From Clostridium aciditolerans (GTDB lineage: Bacteria; Bacillota; Clostridia; Clostridiales; Clostridiaceae), in contig NZ_JAEEGB010000006.1 of the NCBI RefSeq assembly GCF_016316925.1, forward strand, positions 186,001-250,000: DNA of 64,000 nt, in the 5' to 3' direction. Both the position numbers and the translations under genes were made by a program. Below, piece by piece: positions 53,304 through 63,442 of this stretch. The notes beneath the pieces are model-generated. The model made no database searches. It was given only the letters and a program-made list of their open reading frames with translations, and was not told the origin of the DNA. The stretch's first letter is position 1. Each line of letters begins with the position of its first letter.

Positions 53304-54218
53304 TTATTTTCTAACAGCAAGACAGTAATTCACGTTATCAAAAGCTGTCATTTGATGGTTTGGATTTGCTTTGTTATATTTTTTGAAATACTGCTCTGTT
53401 ATTTCATTCGGCGTCAAATGTTCATAAATCATGAAATTACTTTCGTCCAATAGTTTCTCCAATTCTATATAAGAATAGCTTCCAAGCATTTTTTCATTTG
53501 CAGCACCCGCCATTGCTGCTTGTTTTTTAGCCCGTTCTCCTGCTTTGTCTGTATAAGCATTCTCATCATTATAATCAAAAACAATACTACTGCCTTTCGG
53601 TATAAAGCTTGAAATTGCATTGATTGTTTCTGCAAATACCTGTTTGGACAAATAGTAACTTACTCCAAGCAAACTACAAAAGCTAATTTTGCTTTTGTCA
53701 AATTCTATACAGGCAAGTAAATTGTTTTGCCAGTTATTTTCTCTAAAATCCGCAGACACATAATGCAGATTTGCTGGCTTTTCTGATATCACTGATTTAA
53801 TACGTTTTTGCTTGTCTGCACCAATAGCAGGGTGGTCAATTTCAAAAATTTCAATTTTTGATGCCCAGTCAGACTGGCGGTATGCAAATGTGTCATATCC
53901 AGCTGCAAAAATTAAATACTGTTTTGCACCAACTTTCACAGCATTTTCAAGTGAATTTTCTGCAAATGCCGCTCTACCAAGTGGAGTTGGAGATAACTGA
54001 TTATCAACAATCCAACGCAAAGCCTCTTCCTGTCTACCTACAAAAGATGGATTGAAAAAAGATATTCCTTTTGACATATTGCTTACAATTTGTTCGTATT
54101 CATTCTCTGTCAATATTTTTTTTGCCAAATAATCATCAAATACTTTCTCTGAATTTTGTGTTGAATGATATGCTCTTGAAAAGGCACTTACGAGTGCCGT
54201 CATGCTTTTTTGCTCCAT
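53304..54218 (-). CDS. SAM-dependent methyltransferase of the LCM-like family
   Basis: This 304-residue protein has the leucine carboxyl methyltransferase-like (TIGR00027-type) pattern: an N-terminal FDDYLAKKIL helix, AKQYLIFAAGYDTFAYR (SAM-binding, about 95-112), FEIDHPAIGADKQKRI and SFCSLLGVSYYLSK. Substrate unknown; it may act on a small molecule or protein carboxylate. It starts behind GAGGTGAT. Arg codons CGN are common, so it may be acquired. No operon partner. Confidence 0.82.
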   Translation of the reverse strand: MEQKSMTALVSAFSRAYHSTQNSEKVFDDYLAKKILTENEYEQIVSNMSKGISFFNPSFVGRQEEALRWIVDNQLSPTPLGRAAFAENSLENAVKVGAKQYLIFAAGYDTFAYRQSDWASKIEIFEIDHPAIGADKQKRIKSVISEKPANLHYVSADFRENNWQNNLLACIEFDKSKISFCSLLGVSYYLSKQVFAETINAISSFIPKGSSIVFDYNDENAYTDKAGERAKKQAAMAGAANEKMLGSYSYIELEKLLDESNFMIYEHLTPNEITEQYFKKYNKANPNHQMTAFDNVNYCLAVRK

Positions 54219-54270
54219 AAAATTATCACCTCTAATAATATATACAACACCCTCATCAACACTACAACAC

Positions 54271-54357
54271 TTGACTTTTCTGCCATTTTGTGTTATAATA
54301 ATAACATAGAGAATGAAAAATTTACAAAATCGTCACATTTGTTGTGGCGTTTTTTTA
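54271..54357 (+). ncRNA. Orphan promoter with short terminated transcript
   Basis: TTGACT (54271-54276), 17 bases, TATAAT (54294-54299) on the plus strand, then CGTCAC (54331-54336) / GTGGCG (54344-54349) with eight T residues to 54357. The transcript would be about 50 bases, include a 15-codon ORF (ATG 54313 to TAG) with no good ribosome site, and lead to no plus-strand gene. Probable small RNA or relic of an attenuator for a lost gene. Confidence 0.55.
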
Positions 54358-54421
54358 TAGAACAAGATAATAAAGTATATTCAAGATCTAAAAAGAATTA
54401 TCCCTTTTCAAACACAAGAGT

Positions 54422-56377
54422 CTACTTTAAACAATGCATATACCTTTCTGCTTCCTCTCCACTTACCAAAAACGATTGCCCCTTTGAACAAAAGATTGAA
54501 GTAGATGTATAATCAATATCCGCATTTTTATCGTAACCTATTTTTTTAATTACTTCCTCTTCATTGTGGCAGCTATCATATCCATCAAAAATGAAATTGG
54601 CTTTTCCTTTGCCCTTTGTTAACGCTGCAAATTCCATGCTATAGTTCATAAAAGTAGCCACAGGACCTCTTCCAGTTATAATAACTTTATCATGAAAGGT
54701 TTGTGGTGCTTCAAAAGAACCATTTAACTTCTGTATATCACTTAAAATTCTTCCAATATAATCAATACCTGCTTCCATCTTAAAACGACAATAAGGTTCT
54801 AATAAGAGATTTTTTGTATTTTCCAAACCTTGTCTTAAAGCTCTTGAGGTTGCTTCTCTAAAATCTCCTCCACTAGTATGTTTATTATGTGCTCTCCCAG
54901 TTAACAAAGTAATTTTCAAATCAGTTATGGGAGAACCTGTTAATACACCATGGTGCTCTCTTTCATAGATATGTGTACGAACTAAATTTTGATTGCCAAT
55001 AGTTAGATCATCAGCATGACATATATTATCAAATATAATTCCGCTGTTTCTTTCTCCTGGTTCTATTTTAAGATGAACTTCTGAATAATGTCCTAAAGGT
55101 TCAAAATGACCATAACCCTTTGTTTCCCTTAAAATAGTCTCCTTATAGAGAATTTCACAAGGGCCAAAATCTATACATAAGCTAAATCTCTCTTCCATCA
55201 GCTGTTTTAAAACCTCCAGCTGGATAGTTCCCATGATATGAACTTGTATTTCCTTTAATCTTTCATCCCAAATTATATTTAAAGCAGGATCTTCTGCTTC
55301 CAAAAGCTTAAAACAACCTAAAACATCTTTTACATTTAAGGTTTTATCAAATATAACCTTTGATTTTAGTGTTGGAACCATTTCATAAGTTATCTTTTCC
55401 TTTAATGTCCCAACTCCATCTCCTATAGCTGCACTGGTTAAGCCTGTAACCGCAAAAATTTCCCCCGCTGAGACTTTATCGATAGTCTTAAACTTTGTTC
55501 CATTATAAACTCTTATCTGGCTGACTTTCTCATAAGTATTATCATCATTAATTCCTACAGATATTTCTTCCCTAACCTTCAAAATACCACTTAAGGACTT
55601 TATATAAGTTAATCTTGTCCCCTGCTCATCATGGCGTATTTTGTATACCAAACCGCTAAACTCTTCTTTATCATCATATTCCGTAAAAGTCAGCATATCT
55701 AATTTTTCTAAAAAGCTTTCTATGCCGATATCTTGCAGTGCTGAACCACTTAAACATGGAAAAATTTTATTTTCCTTAATCATTTTCTTCATAGCATTAA
55801 GCCATACTTCCTCTTCATAGTTCTCTTCTAAATATTTTTCAAAAAGTATATCATCATGTTCTGCAATAAATTCTATAAGTTCTTCACTCATTTCTCCTTT
55901 GTTAAATGAATCAGTAATAAAACAAACATCTTTGGTTAAACTTAATCTAATTTCTTCAAGGACTCCTTGAATATTTGCACCTATTCTATCAATTTTATTA
56001 ATGAAGAAAAATGTAGGAATATTATGCTTTCTAAGGAGCTGCCACACTATTTCTGTTTGTCCCTGTATTCCTTCAACTCCACTTATTATGACAATAGCAT
56101 AATCCATTATTTGAATAGCCCTCTCCATTTCCGGCGAAAAATCTACATGTCCAGGGGTATCCACCAAATAATAAGTTGAAGAATTATATTCAAAAAGCCC
56201 CTGATCAGAAAATACCGTAATTCCCCTTTCCCTTTCTATACTATGACTATCTAAAAAAGAATCTTTATGATCAACTCTTCCTCTGCTTCTTATACTTTTT
56301 GTATGATATAGCACTTGTTCTGCAAAAGTAGTTTTACCAGCATCTACATGTGCTAGTATTCCAATTGTTTTATTCAT
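54422..56377 (-). CDS. TetM-like EF-G family GTPase (ribosomal protection type)
   Basis: This 651-residue translational GTPase starts at ATG 56377, eight bases after AGAGG. It has G1 AHVDAGKTT, G2 RGIT, G3 DTPGH, G4 NKID and the EF-G-like domains II-V, with the length of tetracycline ribosomal protection proteins (about 640-650). The C-terminal region (DYTSTSIFCSKGQSFLVSGE) differs from classic TetM/O, so resistance is uncertain; related clostridial proteins are annotated only as translation-factor GTPases. It follows yeiH on the same strand with a 62-base gap. Confidence 0.82.
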   Translation of the reverse strand: MNKTIGILAHVDAGKTTFAEQVLYHTKSIRSRGRVDHKDSFLDSHSIERERGITVFSDQGLFEYNSSTYYLVDTPGHVDFSPEMERAIQIMDYAIVIISGVEGIQGQTEIVWQLLRKHNIPTFFFINKIDRIGANIQGVLEEIRLSLTKDVCFITDSFNKGEMSEELIEFIAEHDDILFEKYLEENYEEEVWLNAMKKMIKENKIFPCLSGSALQDIGIESFLEKLDMLTFTEYDDKEEFSGLVYKIRHDEQGTRLTYIKSLSGILKVREEISVGINDDNTYEKVSQIRVYNGTKFKTIDKVSAGEIFAVTGLTSAAIGDGVGTLKEKITYEMVPTLKSKVIFDKTLNVKDVLGCFKLLEAEDPALNIIWDERLKEIQVHIMGTIQLEVLKQLMEERFSLCIDFGPCEILYKETILRETKGYGHFEPLGHYSEVHLKIEPGERNSGIIFDNICHADDLTIGNQNLVRTHIYEREHHGVLTGSPITDLKITLLTGRAHNKHTSGGDFREATSRALRQGLENTKNLLLEPYCRFKMEAGIDYIGRILSDIQKLNGSFEAPQTFHDKVIITGRGPVATFMNYSMEFAALTKGKGKANFIFDGYDSCHNEEEVIKKIGYDKNADIDYTSTSIFCSKGQSFLVSGEEAERYMHCLK

Positions 56378-56439
56378 CTTCGGCACCTCTGTAAAGTAAT
56401 TATATAGATTATTATAAATTAAGTATGACTTTAACTCAA

Positions 56440-57474
56440 TTACAGAAGAATTGTTATAAGTGTAATGGCAGATACAATCTGAACTGCAGCAACTCCTAAT
56501 GCATAAATTGAAATTTTAATTCCTTGATCTATAAGTTCTCTGAAGTTTACTCTCATCCCTATACCTGCAAGAGCAATTATTTCAAAATTGTTGCTTATCA
56601 ATTTAAAGGTTTTAGAAACCTGCGGTGAAAGTATCCCAATTGTAAATAAGAAGCACATAATAAAGAATCCTAGTACATACCAAGGTACCTTTACCTTAGT
56701 ATTAGATTTTTTACAATTTGATTGAGAATTATCTTTCTTCATTGTTCCAAAGCTTAATACAACAAAAACCAAAAAAATTATACGCACTATTTTAAATATA
56801 GTTGATAAATCCTTTACCTGTTCATTTACCATGCTTCCGCTAGCAACAACTTGTCCTACAGATTGAAGTATCCCTCCTATAAAAGCAGAAGTTTTTATTA
56901 CTTCCGTTGAAAATATTATTTTAGCAATGAGTGGAAGTAAAATCATTAAGACAGTACCAGTAACATTTACTGTTGTTATAGCAATTCCTTTTTCGTTGTC
57001 ATCTGCACCTACAACAGGAGCTGTAGCAGCAATAGCAGAGGAACCACATACCGCATTACCACTTGCCATTAAAAAGCGAAAGTTTTCAGAAAAACCAAGT
57101 TTTTTTCCTATCAACATTGCGAAAGTAATTGTTATAAGCATTTGTAATACTATGAAGGTTACTCCTGAACCTCCTAACTTCAGTATAGTTTGGGCACTTA
57201 ATGTTCCACCAAGCAGAACTATGGAGTAGGATAATAAGTCACTTTCAGCAAACTTGGTTCCTTTAGCATATACTTTTTTATTTCCAAAGGTATTTCCAAC
57301 TGCCATACCTATAAATATCGCTATAGATGCACCACCTATGCTAGGAATATAATTTCCTATAAACTTCCCCATAGCAGCAATAATTATGCATATAATAAGA
57401 CCTGGTAAAATTTTGACGACTTTATTTAGCTTTTTTACAATATTTTCATGAATTCTAAGCGAAGTCAATAACAT
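56440..57474 (-). CDS. yeiH: YeiH-family (UPF0324) membrane protein
   Basis: This 344-residue protein has about ten membrane segments and the YeiH signatures GNAVCGSSAIAATAPV and ITTVNVTGTVLMILLPL. Family members are proposed sulfate/sulfite exporters. The divergent LysR gene next to it matches the enterobacterial yeiE-yeiH arrangement, where the regulator responds to sulfite. Sulfur-oxyanion export is therefore inferred. Confidence 0.9.
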   Translation of the reverse strand: MLLTSLRIHENIVKKLNKVVKILPGLIICIIIAAMGKFIGNYIPSIGGASIAIFIGMAVGNTFGNKKVYAKGTKFAESDLLSYSIVLLGGTLSAQTILKLGGSGVTFIVLQMLITITFAMLIGKKLGFSENFRFLMASGNAVCGSSAIAATAPVVGADDNEKGIAITTVNVTGTVLMILLPLIAKIIFSTEVIKTSAFIGGILQSVGQVVASGSMVNEQVKDLSTIFKIVRIIFLVFVVLSFGTMKKDNSQSNCKKSNTKVKVPWYVLGFFIMCFLFTIGILSPQVSKTFKLISNNFEIIALAGIGMRVNFRELIDQGIKISIYALGVAAVQIVSAITLITILL

Positions 57475-57621
57475 TTAATATCATCCTTTCAAAATAAGTT
57501 TTATATGAAATGATTTTTTTTACATGTTTGAGTATAATAGATATATAATCATAAGTAAAATATATATATATCATGATAATCATTAATAAAATTAATGGTT
57601 GTAGAGAAAGGAGGATATTTT

Positions 57622-58506
57622 GTGCTAGAGGAGATTAAAACATTTATAGCAGTTGTAGAATATAAGAACTTTACTAAAGCTGCTGAGGCTATTAATTTAT
57701 CTCAGCCTAGCGTAAGTTTACATATTAGACATCTTGAAGAATACTTTAATACAATATTGATACAGCGCTCAGTTAAGCAAAAAAAAATATATATAACTCA
57801 AGCTGGAAATTTACTTTATGAGCGTTCAAAACAAATGATTAAGTTATTAGAGGATACAAAAGATGAATTAGCAGATTATGAGAATACTGTGCGAGGTCGG
57901 TTGCATATAGGAGCTAGTTTTACTATAGGCGAATATTTTTTGCCAGCTTTCTTGGGCCAATTTGCTAAAAAGCATCCCAATTTAGAGTTAGAAGTTACAA
58001 TTGAAAATACCTATAATATTTGTGAAAAAGTTAAAAATTTTCAAGTTGATTTAGCATTGATTGAAGGTACAGTTCCATCATCAAATTTTGTAATCAATCA
58101 TTTTTATAAAGATAAAATGGTGTTAGCTGTTCCCTATAATCATTATTTAGTGAATAGAGAATTTTCTATTGAAGAATTAGAAAATCAGACATGGATTAGT
58201 AGAGAGGAAGGCTCTGGAACTAGAGAATATTTAAACCTTTTTCTGTCATCTAATAATATTAATGCTAAAAATATTATTGTATTTGGAAGCAATTATTCTG
58301 TAAAAGAAGCAGTTAAAAATAACTTAGGTATAACATTTATATCTTCTCTTGTTACGGAAAACTCCTTAAGAAATAAAGAACTTTCTATTTTGAAAACTAG
58401 TCAGGAATATACTCGTAACTTTTCATATATTTTGCAAAAGGGTATAATTCCCTCAAAGAGTACACTAGTGTTTATAGATATGTTAAAAAATTATATAAAG
58501 CAATAA
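57622..58506 (+). CDS. LysR-family regulator divergent from yeiH (YeiE/CysL-like)
   Basis: This 294-residue regulator starts at GTG 57622 with AAAGGAGG seven bases upstream. It has an N-terminal LysR HTH (FTKAAEAINLSQPSVSLHIRHLE) and a substrate domain (GRLHIGASFTIGEYFLPAFLG; SREEGSGTREYL, the latter close to CysL/YeiE-type ligand segments). It most likely controls yeiH; hcp lies downstream on the same strand and might also be a target. Intergenic space has AT-rich palindromic TATCATGATA. Confidence 0.9.
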   Translation: MLEEIKTFIAVVEYKNFTKAAEAINLSQPSVSLHIRHLEEYFNTILIQRSVKQKKIYITQAGNLLYERSKQMIKLLEDTKDELADYENTVRGRLHIGASFTIGEYFLPAFLGQFAKKHPNLELEVTIENTYNICEKVKNFQVDLALIEGTVPSSNFVINHFYKDKMVLAVPYNHYLVNREFSIEELENQTWISREEGSGTREYLNLFLSSNNINAKNIIVFGSNYSVKEAVKNNLGITFISSLVTENSLRNKELSILKTSQEYTRNFSYILQKGIIPSKSTLVFIDMLKNYIKQ

Positions 58507-58686
58507 TGCAATTATATTGTCGAGACTAATATTGGAAATTTAGCTATAATTCAAATAGGACAAATTTTTCTATAAATATATTCTTTTTTCAGAATTAACA
58601 CATTATTCTTAATTTTTGTTGTATTTTTACATAAAAGTAGTGTAAAATGTTATTAAAACATATTACTTTTTTAAGGAGGGTTAAAT

Positions 58687-60333
58687 ATGGCTGAACAAAT
58701 GTTTTGTTATCAATGTGAACAAACTGCAGGTGGTAAAGGATGTACTAAAGTAGGTGTATGTACAAAAACACCAGAAATTGCAGCAATGCAGGATTTATTA
58801 ATTTATCAATTAAAAGGGACTAGCTGTTATGCTGTCAAACTTCTAGAAAAAGGAGAAAAGATTGATAAATCAATAGTTTCTTTTGTTGAAGACGCATTGT
58901 TCATGACTTTAACTAATGTAAACTTTGACCCTGAAGCTCATATTAATATGCTTAAAAAATCTCAAAAAATTAAAGAAGACCTACGACAAAAAGTTGGACA
59001 AGTATCTTTAGAGATTCCTGAGGCACTATACAACTTAAGTGATTCAAAAGAAGAAATTCTTGAAGACGCTAAAAAAGCAGGAATTATGTATAATCAAGAT
59101 TTAAATGAGGATATTCGTTCTGTTAGAGAAACTATAAAATATGGATTGAAAGGAATTGCTGCTTATGCTCATCAAGCAAGATTTATAAAATACAGTAGCA
59201 ATGAATTAGATGAGTTTTACTTTAAAGCTCTAGCATCACTAACTGACGATAGCTTAACTCTTGAAGATTTAATCAAGTGGCTAATGAAAACTGGCGAAAT
59301 GAGCGTTAAGATTATGGAAGTGCTTGATAAAGCTAATAACGAAAAATATAACTCTCCTTCCCCTAAGAAAGTTAATGTAAATATTAAAAAAGGACCATTT
59401 ATCATAGTTTCTGGACATGATTTAAGAGATTTGCAAATGCTGCTTGAACAAACTGAGGGTAAAGGTATAAATATTTATACTCATGGCGAAATGTTACCTT
59501 CACATGGATATCCTGAATTAAATAAATATCCTCATTTAGTAGGTAACTTTGGAAGCGCATGGCAAAATCAACAGAAAGAATTTGATAGTATACCAGGTTG
59601 TATTTTAATGACAACAAATTGTTTGATGAAGCCGAAAGATTCTTACAAAGATAGAATTTTTTCCACAAGCGTTGTTGGCTTTGATGGTATAAAACATATA
59701 ACAAAAGATGAAAATGGTTATAAGGATTTCTCCGAAATAATAAATAAAGCGCTAGAATTAGGCGGCTTTGAAAAAGATGAAGAAGTAAAAGAAATTTTAG
59801 TAGGCTTTGGTCACAAGGCAACTTTAAGTCATGCTGATGCAATAATAAATGCAGTTAAGGATGGAAAAGTTAAACGTTTCTTCTTAATAGGCGGATGCGA
59901 TGGAGCAAAACCTGGAAGAAATTATTATACAGAATTTGCTGAGAAGATTCCTAAAGATTGTATTATTCTTACTTTAGCCTGTGGAAAATATCGTTTCAAC
60001 AAATTAGAGTTTGGTGAAGTAGCAGGGCTTCCAAGATTACTAGATGTTGGCCAATGTAACGATGCATACTCAGCAGTTAGAATAGCTTTAGCTTTAGCAG
60101 ATGCATTTAACTGTGGAATTAATGATCTACCATTATCACTAATAATTTCTTGGTATGAGCAAAAAGCTGTAGCTGATTTATTAGCATTGCTTTCCTTAGG
60201 GGTAAAAGGAATTTATCTTGGACCAAGCTTACCAGCTTTCTTAACTCCTAATGTATTACAATTCTTAGTTGATAATTTTGACATTAAACCAATTAGCACT
60301 CCGGATAATGACTTAAAGCAAATACTTGGATAA
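58687..60333 (+). CDS. hcp: Hydroxylamine reductase (hybrid-cluster protein)
   Basis: This 548-residue protein has the N-terminal cluster CYQCEQTAGGKGC...GVC (Cys at about 7, 10, 19, 25) for the [4Fe-4S] centre and the C-terminal Cys/Glu/His ligands (HDLRDLQ; MTTNC; GGCDG; LACGKYRFN; VGQCNDAYSA) for the hybrid cluster. It reduces hydroxylamine and NO-derived species and protects against nitrosative stress. Start behind AAGGAGG. Single gene with its own terminator. Confidence 0.96.
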   Translation: MAEQMFCYQCEQTAGGKGCTKVGVCTKTPEIAAMQDLLIYQLKGTSCYAVKLLEKGEKIDKSIVSFVEDALFMTLTNVNFDPEAHINMLKKSQKIKEDLRQKVGQVSLEIPEALYNLSDSKEEILEDAKKAGIMYNQDLNEDIRSVRETIKYGLKGIAAYAHQARFIKYSSNELDEFYFKALASLTDDSLTLEDLIKWLMKTGEMSVKIMEVLDKANNEKYNSPSPKKVNVNIKKGPFIIVSGHDLRDLQMLLEQTEGKGINIYTHGEMLPSHGYPELNKYPHLVGNFGSAWQNQQKEFDSIPGCILMTTNCLMKPKDSYKDRIFSTSVVGFDGIKHITKDENGYKDFSEIINKALELGGFEKDEEVKEILVGFGHKATLSHADAIINAVKDGKVKRFFLIGGCDGAKPGRNYYTEFAEKIPKDCIILTLACGKYRFNKLEFGEVAGLPRLLDVGQCNDAYSAVRIALALADAFNCGINDLPLSLIISWYEQKAVADLLALLSLGVKGIYLGPSLPAFLTPNVLQFLVDNFDIKPISTPDNDLKQILG

Positions 60334-60356
60334 AATAATGTTCTTATAGATCAGAT

Positions 60357-60411
60357 GAGCTGTTTCAAAAGTGCTTAAATTACCTTTTGAAGCAGCTATT
60401 TTTGACCTATT
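60357..60411 (+). terminator. Terminator after hcp
   Basis: AGCTGTTTCAAAAG pairs with CTTTTGAAGCAGCT, one mismatch, followed by ATTTTTG. Confidence 0.85.
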
Positions 60412-60441
60412 GCAATAAATATAATAAAATTCAATACCTTA

Positions 60442-61398
60442 TTAAGATTTAACTGCATTTTCATAACTAATAATCTTTTCTTTATTAACCATCCATATAC
60501 CTAAACATACTAGTATAAGAGCAATAATATTTTTATACTCAAGAATATTTTCTCCTAAAAATACTGCCGAAAGTATTGCACCGAAAATTGGAGTTAAAAA
60601 ATTGAAAATCGATACTGGACCCACCTTATTATATTTTAAAAGTAGATTCCATAATGAAAATGCTGCAGAGGACAGCAAAGCCAAATAAATTAGTAATAAT
60701 GAGGAAGCCATTGTGAAGTGATGAACACTTCCACCACAAAGAGCACCAACTAATATTAATAGTATACCTCCTATAAAAAGACTGTATCCTGTTACTACCA
60801 TTACATCCATACTTTTAGTAAGTTTTTTCCCATAAATAGCTCCTACTGAAAAAATGAATGCCGCAATTACTAAAAATCCTTCTCCCCAAAAACTAAAAGA
60901 GAAACTCAATAAATCATTACTAAAATTTACCATCATAACTCCTATAAATCCTGCAATACACCCAACTATTTTTTGCATATTTAACTTATCATTTACGTAT
61001 ATATAATGAGCTAAAATAACACTAAAAAATGTAACAGTAGAATTCATTATAGAGCTTTTAACGCCGGTAGTATTAGCAATCCCAATATAAAAGAATATAT
61101 ATTGTAGTGTTGTTTGAACAGTACCTAAAAATAATAAATTTGATATGTTTTTCTTTGAAAGTTTAAATACATTTTTCCCATACTTTTGTGCAAGGATAAG
61201 TAAAATTATTCCTGCTGCAGCAAACCTATAACCTGCAAATACAATTTTTGATGGGATATCACCAGTAGAAATATTAAATAATATATATCCACTTTTTACT
61301 GCAGGATATGCACTTCCCCATAGTAAACAGCATAATGTTGCAATAATAGTAACAAATTTTTTATCTGTAAAAATCTCTTTATTCTTCAAAATAATCAA
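60442..61398 (-). CDS. EamA/DMT-family transporter
   Basis: This 318-residue protein with ten membrane segments has two EamA repeats; TLCCLLWGSAYPAVKSGY opens the first and the second includes SSAAFSLWNLLLKYNKVGPVSIFNFLTPIFGAI. Drug/metabolite exporters of this family often export amino acids or other small metabolites. Divergent from a LysR gene, 94 bases apart, which may regulate it. Substrate unknown. Confidence 0.88.
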   Translation of the reverse strand: MIILKNKEIFTDKKFVTIIATLCCLLWGSAYPAVKSGYILFNISTGDIPSKIVFAGYRFAAAGIILLILAQKYGKNVFKLSKKNISNLLFLGTVQTTLQYIFFYIGIANTTGVKSSIMNSTVTFFSVILAHYIYVNDKLNMQKIVGCIAGFIGVMMVNFSNDLLSFSFSFWGEGFLVIAAFIFSVGAIYGKKLTKSMDVMVVTGYSLFIGGILLILVGALCGGSVHHFTMASSLLLIYLALLSSAAFSLWNLLLKYNKVGPVSIFNFLTPIFGAILSAVFLGENILEYKNIIALILVCLGIWMVNKEKIISYENAVKS

Positions 61399-61510
61399 AC
61401 TCCTCTCTTACTCATTACCTTATGCCTAATTATATTATAGGTATTTAAATTAGTAAAATTAATGTTTATAATATATAATATGAATATTTTTCATGAAAGA
61501 AGGTTTTTTA

Positions 61511-62383
61511 ATGACACTGCAGCAATTTGAAGTTTTTGTTAAGGTTGTTGAAACTGGAAGTTTTACAAAGGCTGGAGAGCTTCTAGCACTTACACAATCA
61601 GCGATTAGTCATATTATATCCGCACTTGAAATTGAGCTAGGTTTTACACTTTTATATCGGAATCGTACTGGTGTTAGTATCACTAACGAAGGGCAAAAAA
61701 TATTTCAACATGCTCTAGATATTCTAAATAAAGCTGAGTTGCTAAAGCAAGAAGCGGCAGCTATACTTGGAATTGAGTCAGGAATACTAAAAATAGGGTG
61801 TTTTCCAAGCATATCTGCCAAAATATTACCGGATATAATTTTGAGTTATCAAAAAAAGTATCCTAAAATAGACCTACAAATCTTTGAAGGAAGTTATAAT
61901 GAAATTGAAAACTGGGTTTCCACTGGAGTTATAGATTTAGGTTTTTCCGCTATTCCACCTGAAAGCTTAGATTTCATTCCATTATTTCAGGATGACATGG
62001 TAGTTATTGTAAGCGAAGATCATCCATTCAGTTTAAAAGAAGAAATATCTATTAATGAAATGGAGTCTCAATCTTTTATAATGCCAAAGTCCGGCTGTGA
62101 CATACAATTGAAACAACTCTTTAAAGAAAATAAGATAAGTCCAAATACAAAATTTGAGCTTGAGGATAACAATACTATTTTAGCTATGGTCGGTAGAGGA
62201 TTAGGAATATCAATAATGCCAGAAATACTTTTAGATTTTAAATCCTTGCCATTAAATGCAATTAGGCTATTACCTAGACTTTCTAGAACTGTGGGCATTT
62301 TGATAAAATCCTACAAAACTGCATCTCCAGCTTCTTTGTCTTTCATCAAAGAGACAAAAAGTTGTCTAGAAAGGTTAGCTTGA
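61511..62383 (+). CDS. LysR-family regulator divergent from the EamA exporter
   Basis: This 290-residue regulator starts at ATG 61511 (GAAGG seven bases upstream). HTH: SFTKAGELLALTQSAISHIISALEIELGF; ligand domain: ILKIGCFPSISAKILPDIIL and GRGLGISIMPEI. Divergent placement suggests it governs the exporter gene. Ligand unknown. Confidence 0.9.
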   Translation: MTLQQFEVFVKVVETGSFTKAGELLALTQSAISHIISALEIELGFTLLYRNRTGVSITNEGQKIFQHALDILNKAELLKQEAAAILGIESGILKIGCFPSISAKILPDIILSYQKKYPKIDLQIFEGSYNEIENWVSTGVIDLGFSAIPPESLDFIPLFQDDMVVIVSEDHPFSLKEEISINEMESQSFIMPKSGCDIQLKQLFKENKISPNTKFELEDNNTILAMVGRGLGISIMPEILLDFKSLPLNAIRLLPRLSRTVGILIKSYKTASPASLSFIKETKSCLERLA

Positions 62384-62406
62384 TTTTTACTATGTTTTAA
62401 AATAAC

Positions 62407-62505
62407 AAGCCAATAGGAGAACTAGTATTAAGTCCTATTGGCTTACTTTAATTTATATTAATATTCTTATCATTTAGATAGAGTACGCCCCTAAAGTAGC
62501 GTACT
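62407..62505. terminator. Two terminator hairpins between convergent genes
   Basis: AAGCCAATAGGA (62407-62418)/TCCTATTGGCTT (62433-62444) is perfect; AGTACGC (62482-62488)/GCGTACT (62499-62505) is followed by TATTTTTTT. Together they end the LysR transcript and, for the first arm, the MBL transcript from the other side. Confidence 0.8.
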
Positions 62506-62512
62506 TATTTTT

Positions 62513-63235
62513 TTAAACAATTCTTTCTAGTGATCTCTTAATATCTTCCGTGTATATTCCACCATGATAGCATATGATCTTATCTATTTCATAGTTTAAC
62601 AATTTTTTTATAGAATTTTTTGCCTCAGCAATATCTAGAGTATATTGTGGATTTGCAATAGCCAGTTTATTATCTTCTACTACTAATGCATCTCCGGAAA
62701 TCAATGTTTTACTGTCTTTTATATAAATTGAAATATGTCCTGGCATATGTCCCGGAGTAGCAACTATCTCTACTCCTCCACACCAAGAAAATGAATCTTT
62801 ATCTCTTAGGCACACATCCACATGAACATTCTCTATTGATTCAATAAACTCTTGAAATTGTTTTGCGTTTCCCTTTTGATCTTCAGGAAGATTGTCATAT
62901 ATTGCTTCCGCTTGCTGTAATCTTAAAGACTTTTCTTTACCGCTAATATATTTATCATCATCAATTGAGGATAAGACTTTAATGTGTGGATTCTCTCTTT
63001 TAAATTCTGCTAAAGCTCCCATATGATCAAAATCATGATGTGTTATAATTATTTTCGTTAATTTACTAATATCAATTCCATTTGCTTCAGCCTCAGCTTT
63101 TATTAAAGGTAAAAATTCAGGATATCCACAATCAATTAAAACAATTTCCTTTTCATCACTTAATATAACTGGATAAATAACATTTGTGCTATTATTAAAA
63201 TCAAACTTTATTTCTAAAACTGTTAATCTATTCAT
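62513..63235 (-). CDS. MBL-fold hydrolase, HxDxDH variant
   Basis: This 240-residue protein has the MBL pattern ITHHDFDHMGAL (about 65), in which the second metal-binding His of HxHxDH is Asp, plus TPGHMPGHISIY, SGDALVV and ICYHGGI. This HxDxDH variant occurs in hydrolases of uncertain function. No link to neighbours is obvious. Ribosome site GGGAGGGGC precedes the ATG. Confidence 0.83.
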   Translation of the reverse strand: MNRLTVLEIKFDFNNSTNVIYPVILSDEKEIVLIDCGYPEFLPLIKAEAEANGIDISKLTKIIITHHDFDHMGALAEFKRENPHIKVLSSIDDDKYISGKEKSLRLQQAEAIYDNLPEDQKGNAKQFQEFIESIENVHVDVCLRDKDSFSWCGGVEIVATPGHMPGHISIYIKDSKTLISGDALVVEDNKLAIANPQYTLDIAEAKNSIKKLLNYEIDKIICYHGGIYTEDIKRSLERIV

Positions 63236-63442
63236 TAACTTGCCCCTCCCATATTTAATATATAAATATATTACCCTTATTACCTACATTTTCTCAAATT
63301 CATAAATAGTTCTGTATCAAAGTTGTTCGTATCCTGTTATAAAAGTTTAGGTATTCTTAGATTAATTCTATATAAAATAAGCTAGTCCTTGATATATCAA
63401 AAACATTATTATACAATGAAAATTACAAGGATGTGATTTTAT

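Noticed and set aside
54313-54360. 15-codon ORF MKNLQNRHICCGVFL
   Set aside because: GAGA is only one base from the ATG and the terminator hairpin covers half of it; not supported as a gene, noted as part of the short RNA.
59402-59842. 146-codon open frame on the minus strand
   Set aside because: It lies antisense inside hcp, its translation is low-complexity Leu/His-rich, and it has no ribosome site.
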